This document shows positions 24,157-32,752 of a DNA stretch of 64,000 bases, piece by piece. The translations under genes were made by a program, and so were the position numbers. The DNA lies in assembly GCF_001898805.1 (NCBI RefSeq), contig NZ_MKVJ01000018.1:142206-206205 (forward strand), in the 5' to 3' direction. Below the pieces are notes generated by a model, which searched no databases, was not told the DNA's origin, and was given only the letters and a program-made list of their open reading frames with translations. How positions within the stretch are numbered: the stretch's first letter is position 1; the number at the start of each line of letters is the position of its first letter. Source of the stretch: Leifsonia sp. 71-9. Its GTDB lineage: Bacteria; Actinomycetota; Actinomycetes; Actinomycetales; Microbacteriaceae.

Positions 24157-25925
24157 CCGAGGGACCCGCCACTCCGGCGGCCCTGCTCGCGGGGCTGGAC
24201 GCCCAGCAGCGGGTGGCCGCGGAGGCGCTGTTCGGTCCCGTGTGCATCCTCGCGGGTGCGGGCACCGGCAAGACCCGCGCGATCACGCACCGGATCGCGT
24301 ACGGGGTGGCCTCGGGCGCATTCACGCCCAATCGCGTGATGGCGCTCACCTTCACCAACCGCTCGGCCGCGGAACTGCGCGGCCGCCTGCGCCAGCTCGG
24401 CGCCGGAGGCGTCGCCGCCCGCACCTTCCACGCGGCGGCCCTGGCCCAGTTGAACTACTTCTGGCCGCAGGTCACCGGCGGCCAGCTCCCGAGCGTGCTC
24501 GACGGCAAGGGGCGGGTGCTCGGTCACGCGGCCGAGAAGCTGTCGCTGCGCGTCGACACCGCCATGCTCCGCGACATCGCGGCCGAGATCGAGTGGCGCA
24601 AGGTCTCGGGCCTGACCCTCGACCAGTACGCCGACGCGCTCACGACCCGCCCCCTCCCCGGCACCCTCACCGCCGAGCAGCTCATCGACCTGCACCGGAC
24701 CTACGAGGAGCTCAAGGACGAGCGCAAGCAGATCGACTTCGAGGATGTGCTGCTCGTCTGCGCCGGGATGATCGAGATGGAGCCCTCCGTCGCGATGCAG
24801 GTGCGCGAGCAGTACCGCTACTTCGTCGTCGACGAGTACCAGGACGTCTCGCCGCTGCAGCACCAGCTGCTCGGGCTGTGGCTCGGGAGCCGGCGCGACC
24901 TCTGCGTGGTCGGCGACGCCAGCCAGACCATCTACTCCTTCGCCGGCGCGCGCAGCGAGTACCTTCTCGGGTTCGAGCGCGAGCACCCCGGCGCGACCGT
25001 GGTGCGCCTGGAGCAGAACTACCGCTCCACCCCCGGCGTGATCGCCACCGCGAACCGGCTCATGCGCGGACGCTCCGGGGCGCTCACCCTGCACGCCGCG
25101 GCGACCCAGCGCGCGACCGACGGCGCGCGAGACGTGGCGGACGTCGTGGCGCCCGCCGCCTTCGCGGACGACCGGGCCGAGGCACGCGCCGTCGCCGAGC
25201 AGATCGCGGCCGAGCTCGCGGCCGGCGCCCGCCCCGAGAGCATCGCCGTGCTCTATCGCGTCAACGTGCAGGCGGCCGTGCTCGAGCAGGCCCTGGGCGA
25301 CCTCGGCATCAGCTACCAGATCCGCGGGTCGAAGCGCTTCTTCGACCTGCCGGAGGTGCGTCAGGCGATCATGACGCTGCGCGCGGCGAGTGTCGCGGCG
25401 ACGGACGAACCGCTCTTCAAGTCGGTCAGCGACGTGCTGCGCACCCTCGGGTGGTCGGTCCAGCCTCCCGCCGGGAGGGGCGCGGTGCGGGAGCGCTGGG
25501 AGTCGCTGAACGCGATCATGGGACTCGTCGACGGGATGCCGGCCGACGCGACCTTCCGCCGGTTCACGGACGAGCTGCTGGCGCGGCAGGCCGGCCAGCA
25601 CGAACCCACCCTCTCCGCCGTGACCCTCGCGACTCTCCACGCCGCGAAGGGTCTGGAGTGGGAGTCGGTCTACCTGATCGGTCTCAGCGAGGGACTGGTG
25701 CCGATCAGCTACGCGACCGGCTTCGAGCAGATCGACGAGGAGCGGCGCCTCCTGTACGTGGGCATCACCCGGGCACGCCGCCGGCTGCGGCTCAGCTGGG
25801 CGCATCGTGGCTCCAACCCCGGTCGGCCGGTGTCGCGTCAGCCCTCGCGCTTCCTGGCGGAACTCGCCCAGCCGGCCCGTCCGGCGCGCGCGATGGCGGT
25901 GCCGGAGTCGTCTCCTCAGGAGTGA
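24153..25925 (+). CDS. uvrD2: UvrD2-like SF1 DNA helicase
   Basis: 590 residues. SF1A motifs: GAGTGKT (about 34), LTFTNRSAAELRGR, VVDEYQDVSPLQ (about 228), GDASQTIYSFAGA, RGSKRFFDLPEVRQ, LHAAKGLEWESVYLIG, YVGITRARRRL. DNA 3'-5' helicase for repair or replication. M. tuberculosis UvrD2 is about 100 residues longer with an HRDC and tetracysteine C-terminus; both are absent, so it stops soon after motif VI. Starts with GTG in a 4-nt overlap with nudC, as in the mycobacterial locus. Its last 134 nt overlap the convergent gene. Confidence 0.87.
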   Translation: MTEGPATPAALLAGLDAQQRVAAEALFGPVCILAGAGTGKTRAITHRIAYGVASGAFTPNRVMALTFTNRSAAELRGRLRQLGAGGVAARTFHAAALAQLNYFWPQVTGGQLPSVLDGKGRVLGHAAEKLSLRVDTAMLRDIAAEIEWRKVSGLTLDQYADALTTRPLPGTLTAEQLIDLHRTYEELKDERKQIDFEDVLLVCAGMIEMEPSVAMQVREQYRYFVVDEYQDVSPLQHQLLGLWLGSRRDLCVVGDASQTIYSFAGARSEYLLGFEREHPGATVVRLEQNYRSTPGVIATANRLMRGRSGALTLHAAATQRATDGARDVADVVAPAAFADDRAEARAVAEQIAAELAAGARPESIAVLYRVNVQAAVLEQALGDLGISYQIRGSKRFFDLPEVRQAIMTLRAASVAATDEPLFKSVSDVLRTLGWSVQPPAGRGAVRERWESLNAIMGLVDGMPADATFRRFTDELLARQAGQHEPTLSAVTLATLHAAKGLEWESVYLIGLSEGLVPISYATGFEQIDEERRLLYVGITRARRRLRLSWAHRGSNPGRPVSRQPSRFLAELAQPARPARAMAVPESSPQE

Positions 25926-26739
25926 CGGGCAGACCGAGGCACCCGCATTCCGGATGGGGCATATGCTCCCGCGCGACCCAGCCGCCGGCCTCGGGCACGA
26001 AGCGGCTGCTCCGTGCCCTGCCGTGCCGATCCGGTGCCGCGGCGACGTCGCCGCCGCGCACCACTGCATCCACCAGCGCAGCGGTGACGGTGGCGACCGC
26101 GTCGGACACGAGCTCCGTCTCGCCCGGCCTGTCCCGGGAGTGGAGCTGCGCGGCCATCGCGGGCCACGCGGGGTCGGCATCGGCGCGGTGCAGGTCGACG
26201 CAGCGCACGCAGGCCCCGCGGCCCGGACGCACGAGCGGGCCGACCTCCACGCCGCCGTCGCTGAAGACGACCGGCAGGTGAGGGACGTCCCGGCGCAGCC
26301 ATCGGCCGTGCCGCGACGGCTCGATCGCGTACGAGGCGACGATGACGGCGAGCGTCGCGGTCTCGACCAGGGGGTCGCTCCAGGAGAGGCCGCTCCGCAC
26401 GTCGACACCCGCTGACCGCAGCAGGCCGACGATGCGCCCCGCCGTCCGGCCCTCGCCGTCCACGACGACGAGGGAGGGGACGGCCGGAGCCTCCGCCGAT
26501 CGCTCCAGGACGGAGGACACGGTGCCGAGCAGCCGGTCCACCGTGTCGGGAGAGGCCCGGGCGCGCTTGGCGATCATCCGCAGCCCGGCGACGGACACGC
26601 CGTCGGCGAGGGCCGCGATCATGCGCTCCTCGGCCACGCTCACCGGATGCAGCACCAGCCGGGGCGCATCGACGCCGAACTGGAGGGTGTCCGGCGTGCG
26701 CCAGACCCGGGGGATGCGGGGATCGAGTGCGAGGACCAT
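25792..26739 (-). CDS. Stand-alone cyclodehydratase-domain (TOMM leader-binding/ThiF-like) protein
   Basis: 315 residues. The N-terminal VLALDPRIPRVWRTPDTLQFGVD and the core VRPGRGACVRCVDLHR match the bacteriocin-biosynthesis cyclodehydratase / precursor-leader-binding family. Cysteines in ACVRC and a late HPECGCLG form the family's four-Cys zinc site. No precursor peptide, YcaO or dehydrogenase gene is nearby, so this is an orphan actinobacterial copy of unknown role. ATG with AGGA 7 nt upstream. The last ~45 residues (Pro/Ala-rich) come from the antisense overlap with uvrD2 and are unlikely to be structured. A metalloprotease gene lies 101 nt upstream on the same strand. Confidence 0.72.
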   Translation of the reverse strand: MVLALDPRIPRVWRTPDTLQFGVDAPRLVLHPVSVAEERMIAALADGVSVAGLRMIAKRARASPDTVDRLLGTVSSVLERSAEAPAVPSLVVVDGEGRTAGRIVGLLRSAGVDVRSGLSWSDPLVETATLAVIVASYAIEPSRHGRWLRRDVPHLPVVFSDGGVEVGPLVRPGRGACVRCVDLHRADADPAWPAMAAQLHSRDRPGETELVSDAVATVTAALVDAVVRGGDVAAAPDRHGRARSSRFVPEAGGWVAREHMPHPECGCLGLPVTPEETTPAPPSRAPDGPAGRVPPGSARADATPADRGWSHDAPS

Positions 26740-26840
26740 CCCGTCATCCTGCCCGGGCGCCGGTGCCGTCCGGCCGTTATCCACAGGCCGACCGGGGCTC
26801 GGGTGGTCATCCCCAGCTGAGGTGCCCGAGGCGCCGCGGG

Positions 26841-28184
26841 TCAGTCCTCGGTGGGTCGCCCGGTGTCGTCGCGGAGGAGGTCCTCGATCGCCTGGTCGAG
26901 CGCATCCCGCTCCGGCTCGGTGCCGGTGGCAGCCGCCGTGAGCCGCGCCACCAGGGCCGACGGGTCGTCCAGGTCGCCCGCCTGGGGAAGGAGGTCGGGG
27001 TGCGACCACAGGCCGTCGCGCGCGTCCTGGCCGACGGCGTCGGTCACGGCCTGCCACATGGCCGCCGCCTCGCGCAGCCGGCGCGGCCGCAGCTCGAGAC
27101 CGACGAGGGTCGAGAACGCGGACTCGGCCGGTCCGCCCGACGCGCGCCGGCGGCGCACCGTCTCGGCGATCGCGTCGGCGCGGGGGAGGAGGCGGGTCGC
27201 GCTCGCGGTGACGACGTCGACCCAGCCCTCGACGAGGGCGAGCACCGTCTCGAGCCGGGCGAGCGCCTCCTGCTGCTCCTCGGTCTTCGGCGGGATGAGC
27301 GCGCCGCTGACCATGGCCTCGCGCAGCTCCTCCGGGTTGGCCGGATCGAAGCTCTCGGCGAGCGACTCGAGCCGGTCGGTGTCGATGGTGATGCCCTTGG
27401 CGAACGCCGTGATCTGCGTGATCAGCTGCAGCCGCAGCCACTTGGCGTGCCGGAACAGGCTGGCGTGGGCGAGCTCGCGCACCGCGAGGTAGAGCTGCAC
27501 CTGGTCCTCGGGGATGTCGAGCCCGGCGCCGAACTCCGCGACGTTCTGGGGGATGAGGGCGGCCGTGCCGTCGGCGAGCAGCGGGATGCCGATGTCGCCG
27601 CCCGACACGACCTCCTTGGCCAGCTGGCCGACCACCTGGCCGAGCTGCATGGCGAAGAGCGCGCCGCCGATGGAGCGCATCAGCTGCCCGGCGTTCTGGA
27701 GCATGCCCTGCATCTCCTCCGGGGCCTGCTCGGCGAGCACGCGGGTCAGCGCGTCCGAGATGCTGAGCGCGACCGGCTCGGCCAGCTGCGTCCACAGGGG
27801 CATCGTCTGGCGCGCCCACTCGGCACGGCCGATGAGCTCCGGCGTGCCGGAGAGGCCCGCGACGCTCGTCGCCTGGTCGAGCCAGAGCCCGGCCACGTTG
27901 AAGGCCTGGTCGAGCGTGGCCCGCTCGGCCGGGGTGACGGTGTGCGCCCCGTCGCCGGCCAGGGTGCGGGCCTGCTGCTCGGCGATGTCCCAGTTGATGC
28001 CGCCGCCGGGGTTCGCCAGGGCGTTCTGCAGCTGCCCGAGCAGCTTCTGGATGCTCGCCGGGTCGTTCGGCAACCCGGCGGCGCCGGCCAGCTGGCTCGG
28101 GTCGATCGACGAGTCTCCGGAGAGGAACTCGCGCAACATGTCCCGGAACTCGTCGTCCGGCTCCTTGTTCGGCTCGTCGGCCAT
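26841..28184 (-). CDS. Zinc-dependent metalloprotease family protein (DUF2342 / TIGR03624)
   Basis: 447 residues. The N-terminal DEFRDMLREFLSG and the central LYLAVRELAHASLFRHAKWLRLQL are the family's hallmark. The expected HExxH is not present as such: the sequence reads REL-AHASLFRH, with E, H and H available as ligands, as is usual for this family. Annotated as an actinobacterial zinc-dependent metalloprotease or F420-biosynthesis-associated protein; no substrate is known. ATG at 28184 with GAGGGG 8 nt upstream. Divergent from the PDZ-Lon protease (159-nt spacer), which may pair the two in protein quality control. Confidence 0.8.
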   Translation of the reverse strand: MADEPNKEPDDEFRDMLREFLSGDSSIDPSQLAGAAGLPNDPASIQKLLGQLQNALANPGGGINWDIAEQQARTLAGDGAHTVTPAERATLDQAFNVAGLWLDQATSVAGLSGTPELIGRAEWARQTMPLWTQLAEPVALSISDALTRVLAEQAPEEMQGMLQNAGQLMRSIGGALFAMQLGQVVGQLAKEVVSGGDIGIPLLADGTAALIPQNVAEFGAGLDIPEDQVQLYLAVRELAHASLFRHAKWLRLQLITQITAFAKGITIDTDRLESLAESFDPANPEELREAMVSGALIPPKTEEQQEALARLETVLALVEGWVDVVTASATRLLPRADAIAETVRRRRASGGPAESAFSTLVGLELRPRRLREAAAMWQAVTDAVGQDARDGLWSHPDLLPQAGDLDDPSALVARLTAAATGTEPERDALDQAIEDLLRDDTGRPTED

Positions 28185-28343
28185 CGTGGGCGCCCCTCGT
28201 CTCGAAGTGATGCCGCTGCGGTGTGCGGCTTTCAGGCTTGCCATCTACGCTAGCTCCTGATCTCCAAGAGCCGGGTGGGAATCCGCCCCGGTTGCCCGGC
28301 GCGCGGTGCGCCCGTGGCGAACACGACCGAAGGGACCTGCCGC

Positions 28344-29480
28344 GTGAGCCTGTTCACCGACGACGAGCACGCCGTGGCGGAGCCGCAGCCTTCGATCCGG
28401 CCGTCGCGCCGGGTCGTCATCGGGTGGGTCTCGGTGCTCGTCGCGTTCGCGCTGACGCTGGTGCTCGCGCTGGCCCCTGCACCGTTCGTGATCGAGATCC
28501 CCGGACCGGTCTTCAACACGCTGGGCACGGATCAGCAGGTGGGCGCGGCGAAGAGCGGCGACGCCAAGGAGCTCATCTCGATCCCGGGCCAGAAGACCTA
28601 CGACACGGCCGGCTCCCTCGACCTGCTCACCGTCTCCGTCGTCGGCAACCCGGACTCGCGGCCCAGCTGGTTCGAGATCGTCTCGTCGTGGTTCCAGCCG
28701 AGCCGCGCGGTGCTGCCGATCGACTCCGTCTTCCCTCCCGGCACGACCACCGAGCAGTCCAACGCCGAGAACGCCGCCCTGATGGTCGACTCGCAGCAGG
28801 ATGCCGTCGCCGCCGCCCTCAACGAGCTCGGCTACGACTTCCCGCAGGCCGTGGTCGTCAAGCAGCTGATCACGGACACCCCCGCTTCGAAAACCCTCAA
28901 GGAGGGCGACGAGATCACGAGCGTCGACGGGGCGCAGGTGAAGAGCGTCCAGGCCCTGCGCGACGCGATCGCGAAGAACGGCACGGACACGGCGGCGCAG
29001 ATCGGCATCCTCCGCGACGGGGCCGCCCAGACCGTCGCCATCACGCCGGTCGAGTCGTCGGGACGCGCCGTGCTGGGCATCGGCGCCGGGATGGATTACA
29101 CCTTCCCGTTCGAGGTGAAGATCCAGCTCGACAACGTGGGCGGCCCGAGCGCCGGCCAGATGTTCGCGCTCGGGATCATCGACAAGCTGACGCCGGGCGA
29201 GCTGAACGGCGGCAAGCGGGTCGCGGGCACCGGGACGATCGACAACGCGGGCAACATCGGCGCGATCGGCGGGATCCGGCAGAAGATGTACGCCGCGCGC
29301 GACGACGGCAAGGCGGAGTACTTCCTCGCGCCGGCGTCGAACTGCAACGAGGTGACCGGCCACATCCCGTCCGGCCTGAAGGTCTTCGCCGTCAAGACGC
29401 TCTCCGACTCGCTCGCGGTGCTCAAAGCGGTGAGCACGGGAGGCAGCACCTCCGGCCTGCCGACCTGCCCGGCCTCCTGA
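28344..29480 (+). CDS. PDZ-domain Lon-type membrane-anchored serine protease (YlbL/Rv3194c type)
   Basis: 378 residues. One N-terminal membrane helix (about 24-45), PDZ domain (about 190-275; LKEGDEITSVDGAQV), then a Lon-like proteolytic domain with the Ser of GGPSAGQMFALGI and the Lys of GGIRQKMYAARDDGKAEYFLAP, the Ser-Lys dyad. Probably degrades membrane or secreted substrates outside the membrane. The GTG at 28344 has AAGGGA 8 nt upstream. It is followed after 125 nt by the UPF0182 gene, the same order as M. tuberculosis Rv3194c-Rv3193c. Confidence 0.9.
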   Translation: MSLFTDDEHAVAEPQPSIRPSRRVVIGWVSVLVAFALTLVLALAPAPFVIEIPGPVFNTLGTDQQVGAAKSGDAKELISIPGQKTYDTAGSLDLLTVSVVGNPDSRPSWFEIVSSWFQPSRAVLPIDSVFPPGTTTEQSNAENAALMVDSQQDAVAAALNELGYDFPQAVVVKQLITDTPASKTLKEGDEITSVDGAQVKSVQALRDAIAKNGTDTAAQIGILRDGAAQTVAITPVESSGRAVLGIGAGMDYTFPFEVKIQLDNVGGPSAGQMFALGIIDKLTPGELNGGKRVAGTGTIDNAGNIGAIGGIRQKMYAARDDGKAEYFLAPASNCNEVTGHIPSGLKVFAVKTLSDSLAVLKAVSTGGSTSGLPTCPAS

Positions 29481-29558
29481 CGCGCTCCGACCCGGCCTGA
29501 CACTCCCGGGCGGGCATGGCCCAGCGCCGGGCACGGCGTTCTCCAAGCGATGCGCGCC

Positions 29559-29564
29559 TAGGAT
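29559..29564 (+). promoter_or_regulatory. TAGGAT -10 box upstream of UPF0182
   Basis: TAGGAT, again within CCTAGG, lies 41 nt before the GTG at 29606. A separate promoter for the UPF0182 gene is likely. Confidence 0.4.
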
Positions 29565-29605
29565 GGACCCGATCTGCACATCACGCGAGAGCAAGAGGGC
29601 CGCAC

Positions 29606-32530
29606 GTGAGTTCTACTACCGCCGCACGACCAGCAGGACGCCGCCGTGCGGCCGTCTGGATCACTCTCGGGGTGATCGTCGCCCTGGTGATCCTGTTCTT
29701 CGTCTTCGCCGGACTCTATGCGGACATCCTGTGGTACCAGCAGGTCGGGTTCCTGAATGTGCTGACAACGCAGTGGTTCGGCGCGATCTCGATGTTCTTC
29801 GTCGGGTTCCTGGCGATGGCGCTGCCGCTGTGGGCCTGCATCCAGCTCGCCTACCGGCTGCGCCCGGTCTACGCCAAGCTGAACAGCCAGCTCGACCGCT
29901 ACCAGCAGGTCATCGAGCCGCTGCGCCGGCTGGCGATGTACGGCATCCCGATCGTGTTCGGCATCTTCGCCGGCGTCTCGGCGTCGAGCCGCTGGCAGCT
30001 GGCCGCCGCCTGGATCAACGGGACGCCGTTCGGCAAGACCGACCCGCTGTTCAAGATCGACATCGGCTTCTACGTCTTCGCGCTGCCCTTCTACCGCAGC
30101 GCGGTCGGCTTCGCGTCGGCGGTCGTGCTGATCGCCCTGATCGCGACCCTGGCGACCTGCTACCTCTACGGCTCCATCCGCGCCTCCGGACGCGAGGTGC
30201 GCATCAGCAAGGCCGCCCGCGTGCAGATCTCGGTCGTCGCGGCGCTCTACCTGCTCCTGCAGGGCGTGAGCATCTGGCTCGACCGCTACGCCACGGTGAC
30301 CGACTCCAACGTCGGCGACTCGATCAACGGCGCCGCGTACACCGACGTCAACGCGACCATCCCGGGCCGCGCGATCCTGGCCGGAGCGGCCGTGTTCGTC
30401 GCGATCCTCTTCATCGTGACGGCGTTCGTCGGCCGGTGGCGGTTCCCGCTGGTCGGCACGGCGCTGCTCATCGTGGCCGCCCTCGTCGTCGGCGCGATCT
30501 TCCCGTGGGTGATCCAGCGCTTCCAGGTCGAGCCCAGCCAGAAGACGCTGGAGACGCCATACATCCAGGACTCCATCGACGCCACCAGGGACGCATACGG
30601 GCTCAGCGACATCGAGACCATCCCGTACGACGCCAAGACCGACGCCGAGGCGGGCGCGCTCCGTCAGGACGCGCAGACCACCGCGCAGATCCGCATCATC
30701 GACCCGGCGATCGTCAGCCCGTCGTTCCGGCAGCTGCAGCAGTTCCGCCAGTACTACGCCTTCCCGAACACCCTCAACGTCGACCGCTACACGGTCAACG
30801 GCAGCGAGCAGGACGCCGTGGTCTCGGTCCGCGAGCTGCAGCAGTCGGGTCTGACGAGCGCCAGCAACTGGTACAACAACACCCTCGTGTACACGCACGG
30901 CTACGGCATGGTCGCCGCCTACGGCAACCAGCGCTCGTCGGACGGCCAGCCCGTGTTCATGGAGTACGGCATCCCGACGCAGGGCACGCTCGGCCAGTAC
31001 GAGCCGCGCATCTACTTCGGCCAGCAGTCGCCGACGTACTCGATCGTGGGCGCCCCGAAGGGATCGAAGTCGGTCGAGCTCGACTACCCGGGCGGCGCCG
31101 ACGGTGCGCAGCAGACCTACACGACGTTCGACGGCAACGGCGGCCCGAAGCTCGACAACATCTTCAAGCGGCTGGTCTACGCGCTGAAGTTCCAGGACGA
31201 GCAGATCGTCCTCTCGGACGCCGTGAACAACAACTCGCAGATCCTGTACGACCGCGACCCGATCAAGCGCGTGCAGAAGGTCGCCCCGTACCTCACGCTC
31301 GACTCGCAGGCGTACCCCGCCGTGGTCGACGGCCGGGTCAAGTGGATCATCGACGGCTACACCACGAGCGACCAGTACCCGTACTCGCACGTCGGCAGCC
31401 TGAGCGACGCCACCGCGGACACCGAGACGCCGAAGCCGGCCTACGCCTTCGACGACATCAACTACATCCGCAACTCGGTGAAGGCCACGGTCGACGCCTA
31501 CGACGGCTCGGTCACGCTCTACGCCTGGGACGCCAAGGACCCGGTGCTGAAGACGTGGGAGAAGGTCTACCCGTCGACGGTCAAGCCCATCAGCGACATG
31601 AGCGCCCAGCTGCTCAGCCACGTGCGCTACCCGGCCGACCTGTTCAAGGTGCAGCGCTCGGTGCTCGGGCAGTACCACGTGACCGACGCGGGCTCGTTCT
31701 ACTCCCGCGAGGACGCGTGGACGACGCCGCCGGACCCGACGTCCTCGTCGTCCGACCCCACGCTGCAGCCGCCGTACTACCTGACGCTGCAGATGCCGGG
31801 CCAGAGCGCGCCGAGCTTCTCGCTCTACACGACCTTCATACCCCAGGCATCCAGCGAGGCCAGTAGATCGGTGCTGAAGGGCTATCTGGCGGTCGATGCG
31901 GATGCCGGCTCGACCAAGGGGAAGGTCGCCGCCGGTTACGGCAAGTTGAGACTTTTGTCCCTGCCCTCCAGCGACACCATACCGGGGCCGGGTCAGGTAC
32001 AGAACACGTTCAACTCCGACCCCACGGTGTCGCAGGAGCTCAATCTGCTGCGCCAGGGCAAGACGGATGTGATCAACGGCAACCTGCTGACGCTGCCGGT
32101 GGGCGGTGGTCTGCTCTACGTGCAACCGGTCTACGTGAAATCGACCGGTGAGACCAGCTACCCCTTGCTGCAGAAGGTGCTCGTCGCCTTCGGTGACAAG
32201 ATCGCCTTCGAGGACACCCTCGATCAAGCGCTCGACTCGCTGTTCGGCGGTGACTCCGGAGCCACGGCCGGTGACAACAACGTGCCGGGCACCGACGCGG
32301 GCGGAGGCGGCAGCGGGGGAGGCACCGGCTCCGGCACCGGATCGGGGACCGGAACCGGCACCGGGACGACCACCAACGCGGCACTGCAGGCGGCCCTCCA
32401 GCAGGCCAAGCAGGCGCTCGCGGACCGCGAGACGGCCCTCAAGGCCGGTGACTGGACGGCCTACGGCCAGGCGGACGCCCGCCTCCAGCAGGCCCTGCAG
32501 GACGCTCTCGCGGCGGAGGGCGGCAAGTAG
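29606..32530 (+). CDS. UPF0182 family large membrane protein
   Basis: 974 residues, typical for UPF0182 (COG1615). About seven membrane helices lie within residues 15-320 (with WYQQVGF in the first loop). A large extracellular domain of about 550 residues follows (ETPYIQDSIDATRDAYGL, YTHGYGMVAAYGN), then a Gly/Thr/Ser-rich linker (about 900-930) and a short coiled coil (ALQAALQQAKQALADRETALKAGDW). Function unknown; it is conserved across actinobacteria. GTG start with GAGGG 6 nt upstream. A tandem Gly-Thr/Gly-Ser run in the linker shows DNA-level repetition (GGCACCGG variants). Perfect hairpin terminator follows. Confidence 0.92.
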   Translation: MSSTTAARPAGRRRAAVWITLGVIVALVILFFVFAGLYADILWYQQVGFLNVLTTQWFGAISMFFVGFLAMALPLWACIQLAYRLRPVYAKLNSQLDRYQQVIEPLRRLAMYGIPIVFGIFAGVSASSRWQLAAAWINGTPFGKTDPLFKIDIGFYVFALPFYRSAVGFASAVVLIALIATLATCYLYGSIRASGREVRISKAARVQISVVAALYLLLQGVSIWLDRYATVTDSNVGDSINGAAYTDVNATIPGRAILAGAAVFVAILFIVTAFVGRWRFPLVGTALLIVAALVVGAIFPWVIQRFQVEPSQKTLETPYIQDSIDATRDAYGLSDIETIPYDAKTDAEAGALRQDAQTTAQIRIIDPAIVSPSFRQLQQFRQYYAFPNTLNVDRYTVNGSEQDAVVSVRELQQSGLTSASNWYNNTLVYTHGYGMVAAYGNQRSSDGQPVFMEYGIPTQGTLGQYEPRIYFGQQSPTYSIVGAPKGSKSVELDYPGGADGAQQTYTTFDGNGGPKLDNIFKRLVYALKFQDEQIVLSDAVNNNSQILYDRDPIKRVQKVAPYLTLDSQAYPAVVDGRVKWIIDGYTTSDQYPYSHVGSLSDATADTETPKPAYAFDDINYIRNSVKATVDAYDGSVTLYAWDAKDPVLKTWEKVYPSTVKPISDMSAQLLSHVRYPADLFKVQRSVLGQYHVTDAGSFYSREDAWTTPPDPTSSSSDPTLQPPYYLTLQMPGQSAPSFSLYTTFIPQASSEASRSVLKGYLAVDADAGSTKGKVAAGYGKLRLLSLPSSDTIPGPGQVQNTFNSDPTVSQELNLLRQGKTDVINGNLLTLPVGGGLLYVQPVYVKSTGETSYPLLQKVLVAFGDKIAFEDTLDQALDSLFGGDSGATAGDNNVPGTDAGGGGSGGGTGSGTGSGTGTGTGTTTNAALQAALQQAKQALADRETALKAGDWTAYGQADARLQQALQDALAAEGGK
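32310..32371 (+). repeat. Gly-Thr/Ser linker repeat in UPF0182 gene
   Basis: Degenerate 6-nt units (ggcacc / ggatcg / ggaacc) encode alternating GT and GS pairs. Candidate for length variation between strains. Confidence 0.55.
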
Positions 32531-32553
32531 CCACCGCTCCATTCCTGCCACAC

Positions 32554-32590
32554 CGACGGCGGCCCGTGCGACTCGCACGGGCCGCCGTCG
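32554..32590 (+). terminator. Perfect 17-bp hairpin terminator after UPF0182
   Basis: CGACGGCGGCCCGTGCG and its exact complement CGCACGGGCCGCCGTCG flank a 3-nt loop (ACT). The U-tract is weak (cgttgt), as is common at high GC. Confidence 0.8.
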
Positions 32591-32716
32591 CGTTGTGCGG
32601 CCCCTGTGCGCGGACACTATGCTCGGACGCCGCTGTAAGCCGTTCCGTGTGCGATCGCGGGCGGGAGCGCTCCCCATGGATCGGCTGTCAATCCTGCGCG
32701 ATCCTGGGGATTCCGC

Positions 32717-32745
32717 TTGCCAGAACTTTGATTGTCCACTTTACT
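32717..32745 (+). promoter_or_regulatory. Sigma-70-like promoter TTGCCA-17-TTTACT, leaderless ROK gene
   Basis: TTGCCA (32717-32722) and TTTACT (32740-32745) are 17 nt apart, and the ATG at 32753 follows 7 nt later. This is the best complete -35/-10 pair I found, in an unusually AT-rich patch that could also hold an operator. Confidence 0.6.
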
Positions 32746-32752
32746 AACAAAC

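Noticed and set aside
25792-28184. A thiazole/oxazole-modified peptide (TOMM) biosynthetic cluster
   Set aside because: Only the cyclodehydratase-like gene is present; no YcaO, dehydrogenase or precursor peptide frame with Cys/Ser/Thr-rich core was found nearby.
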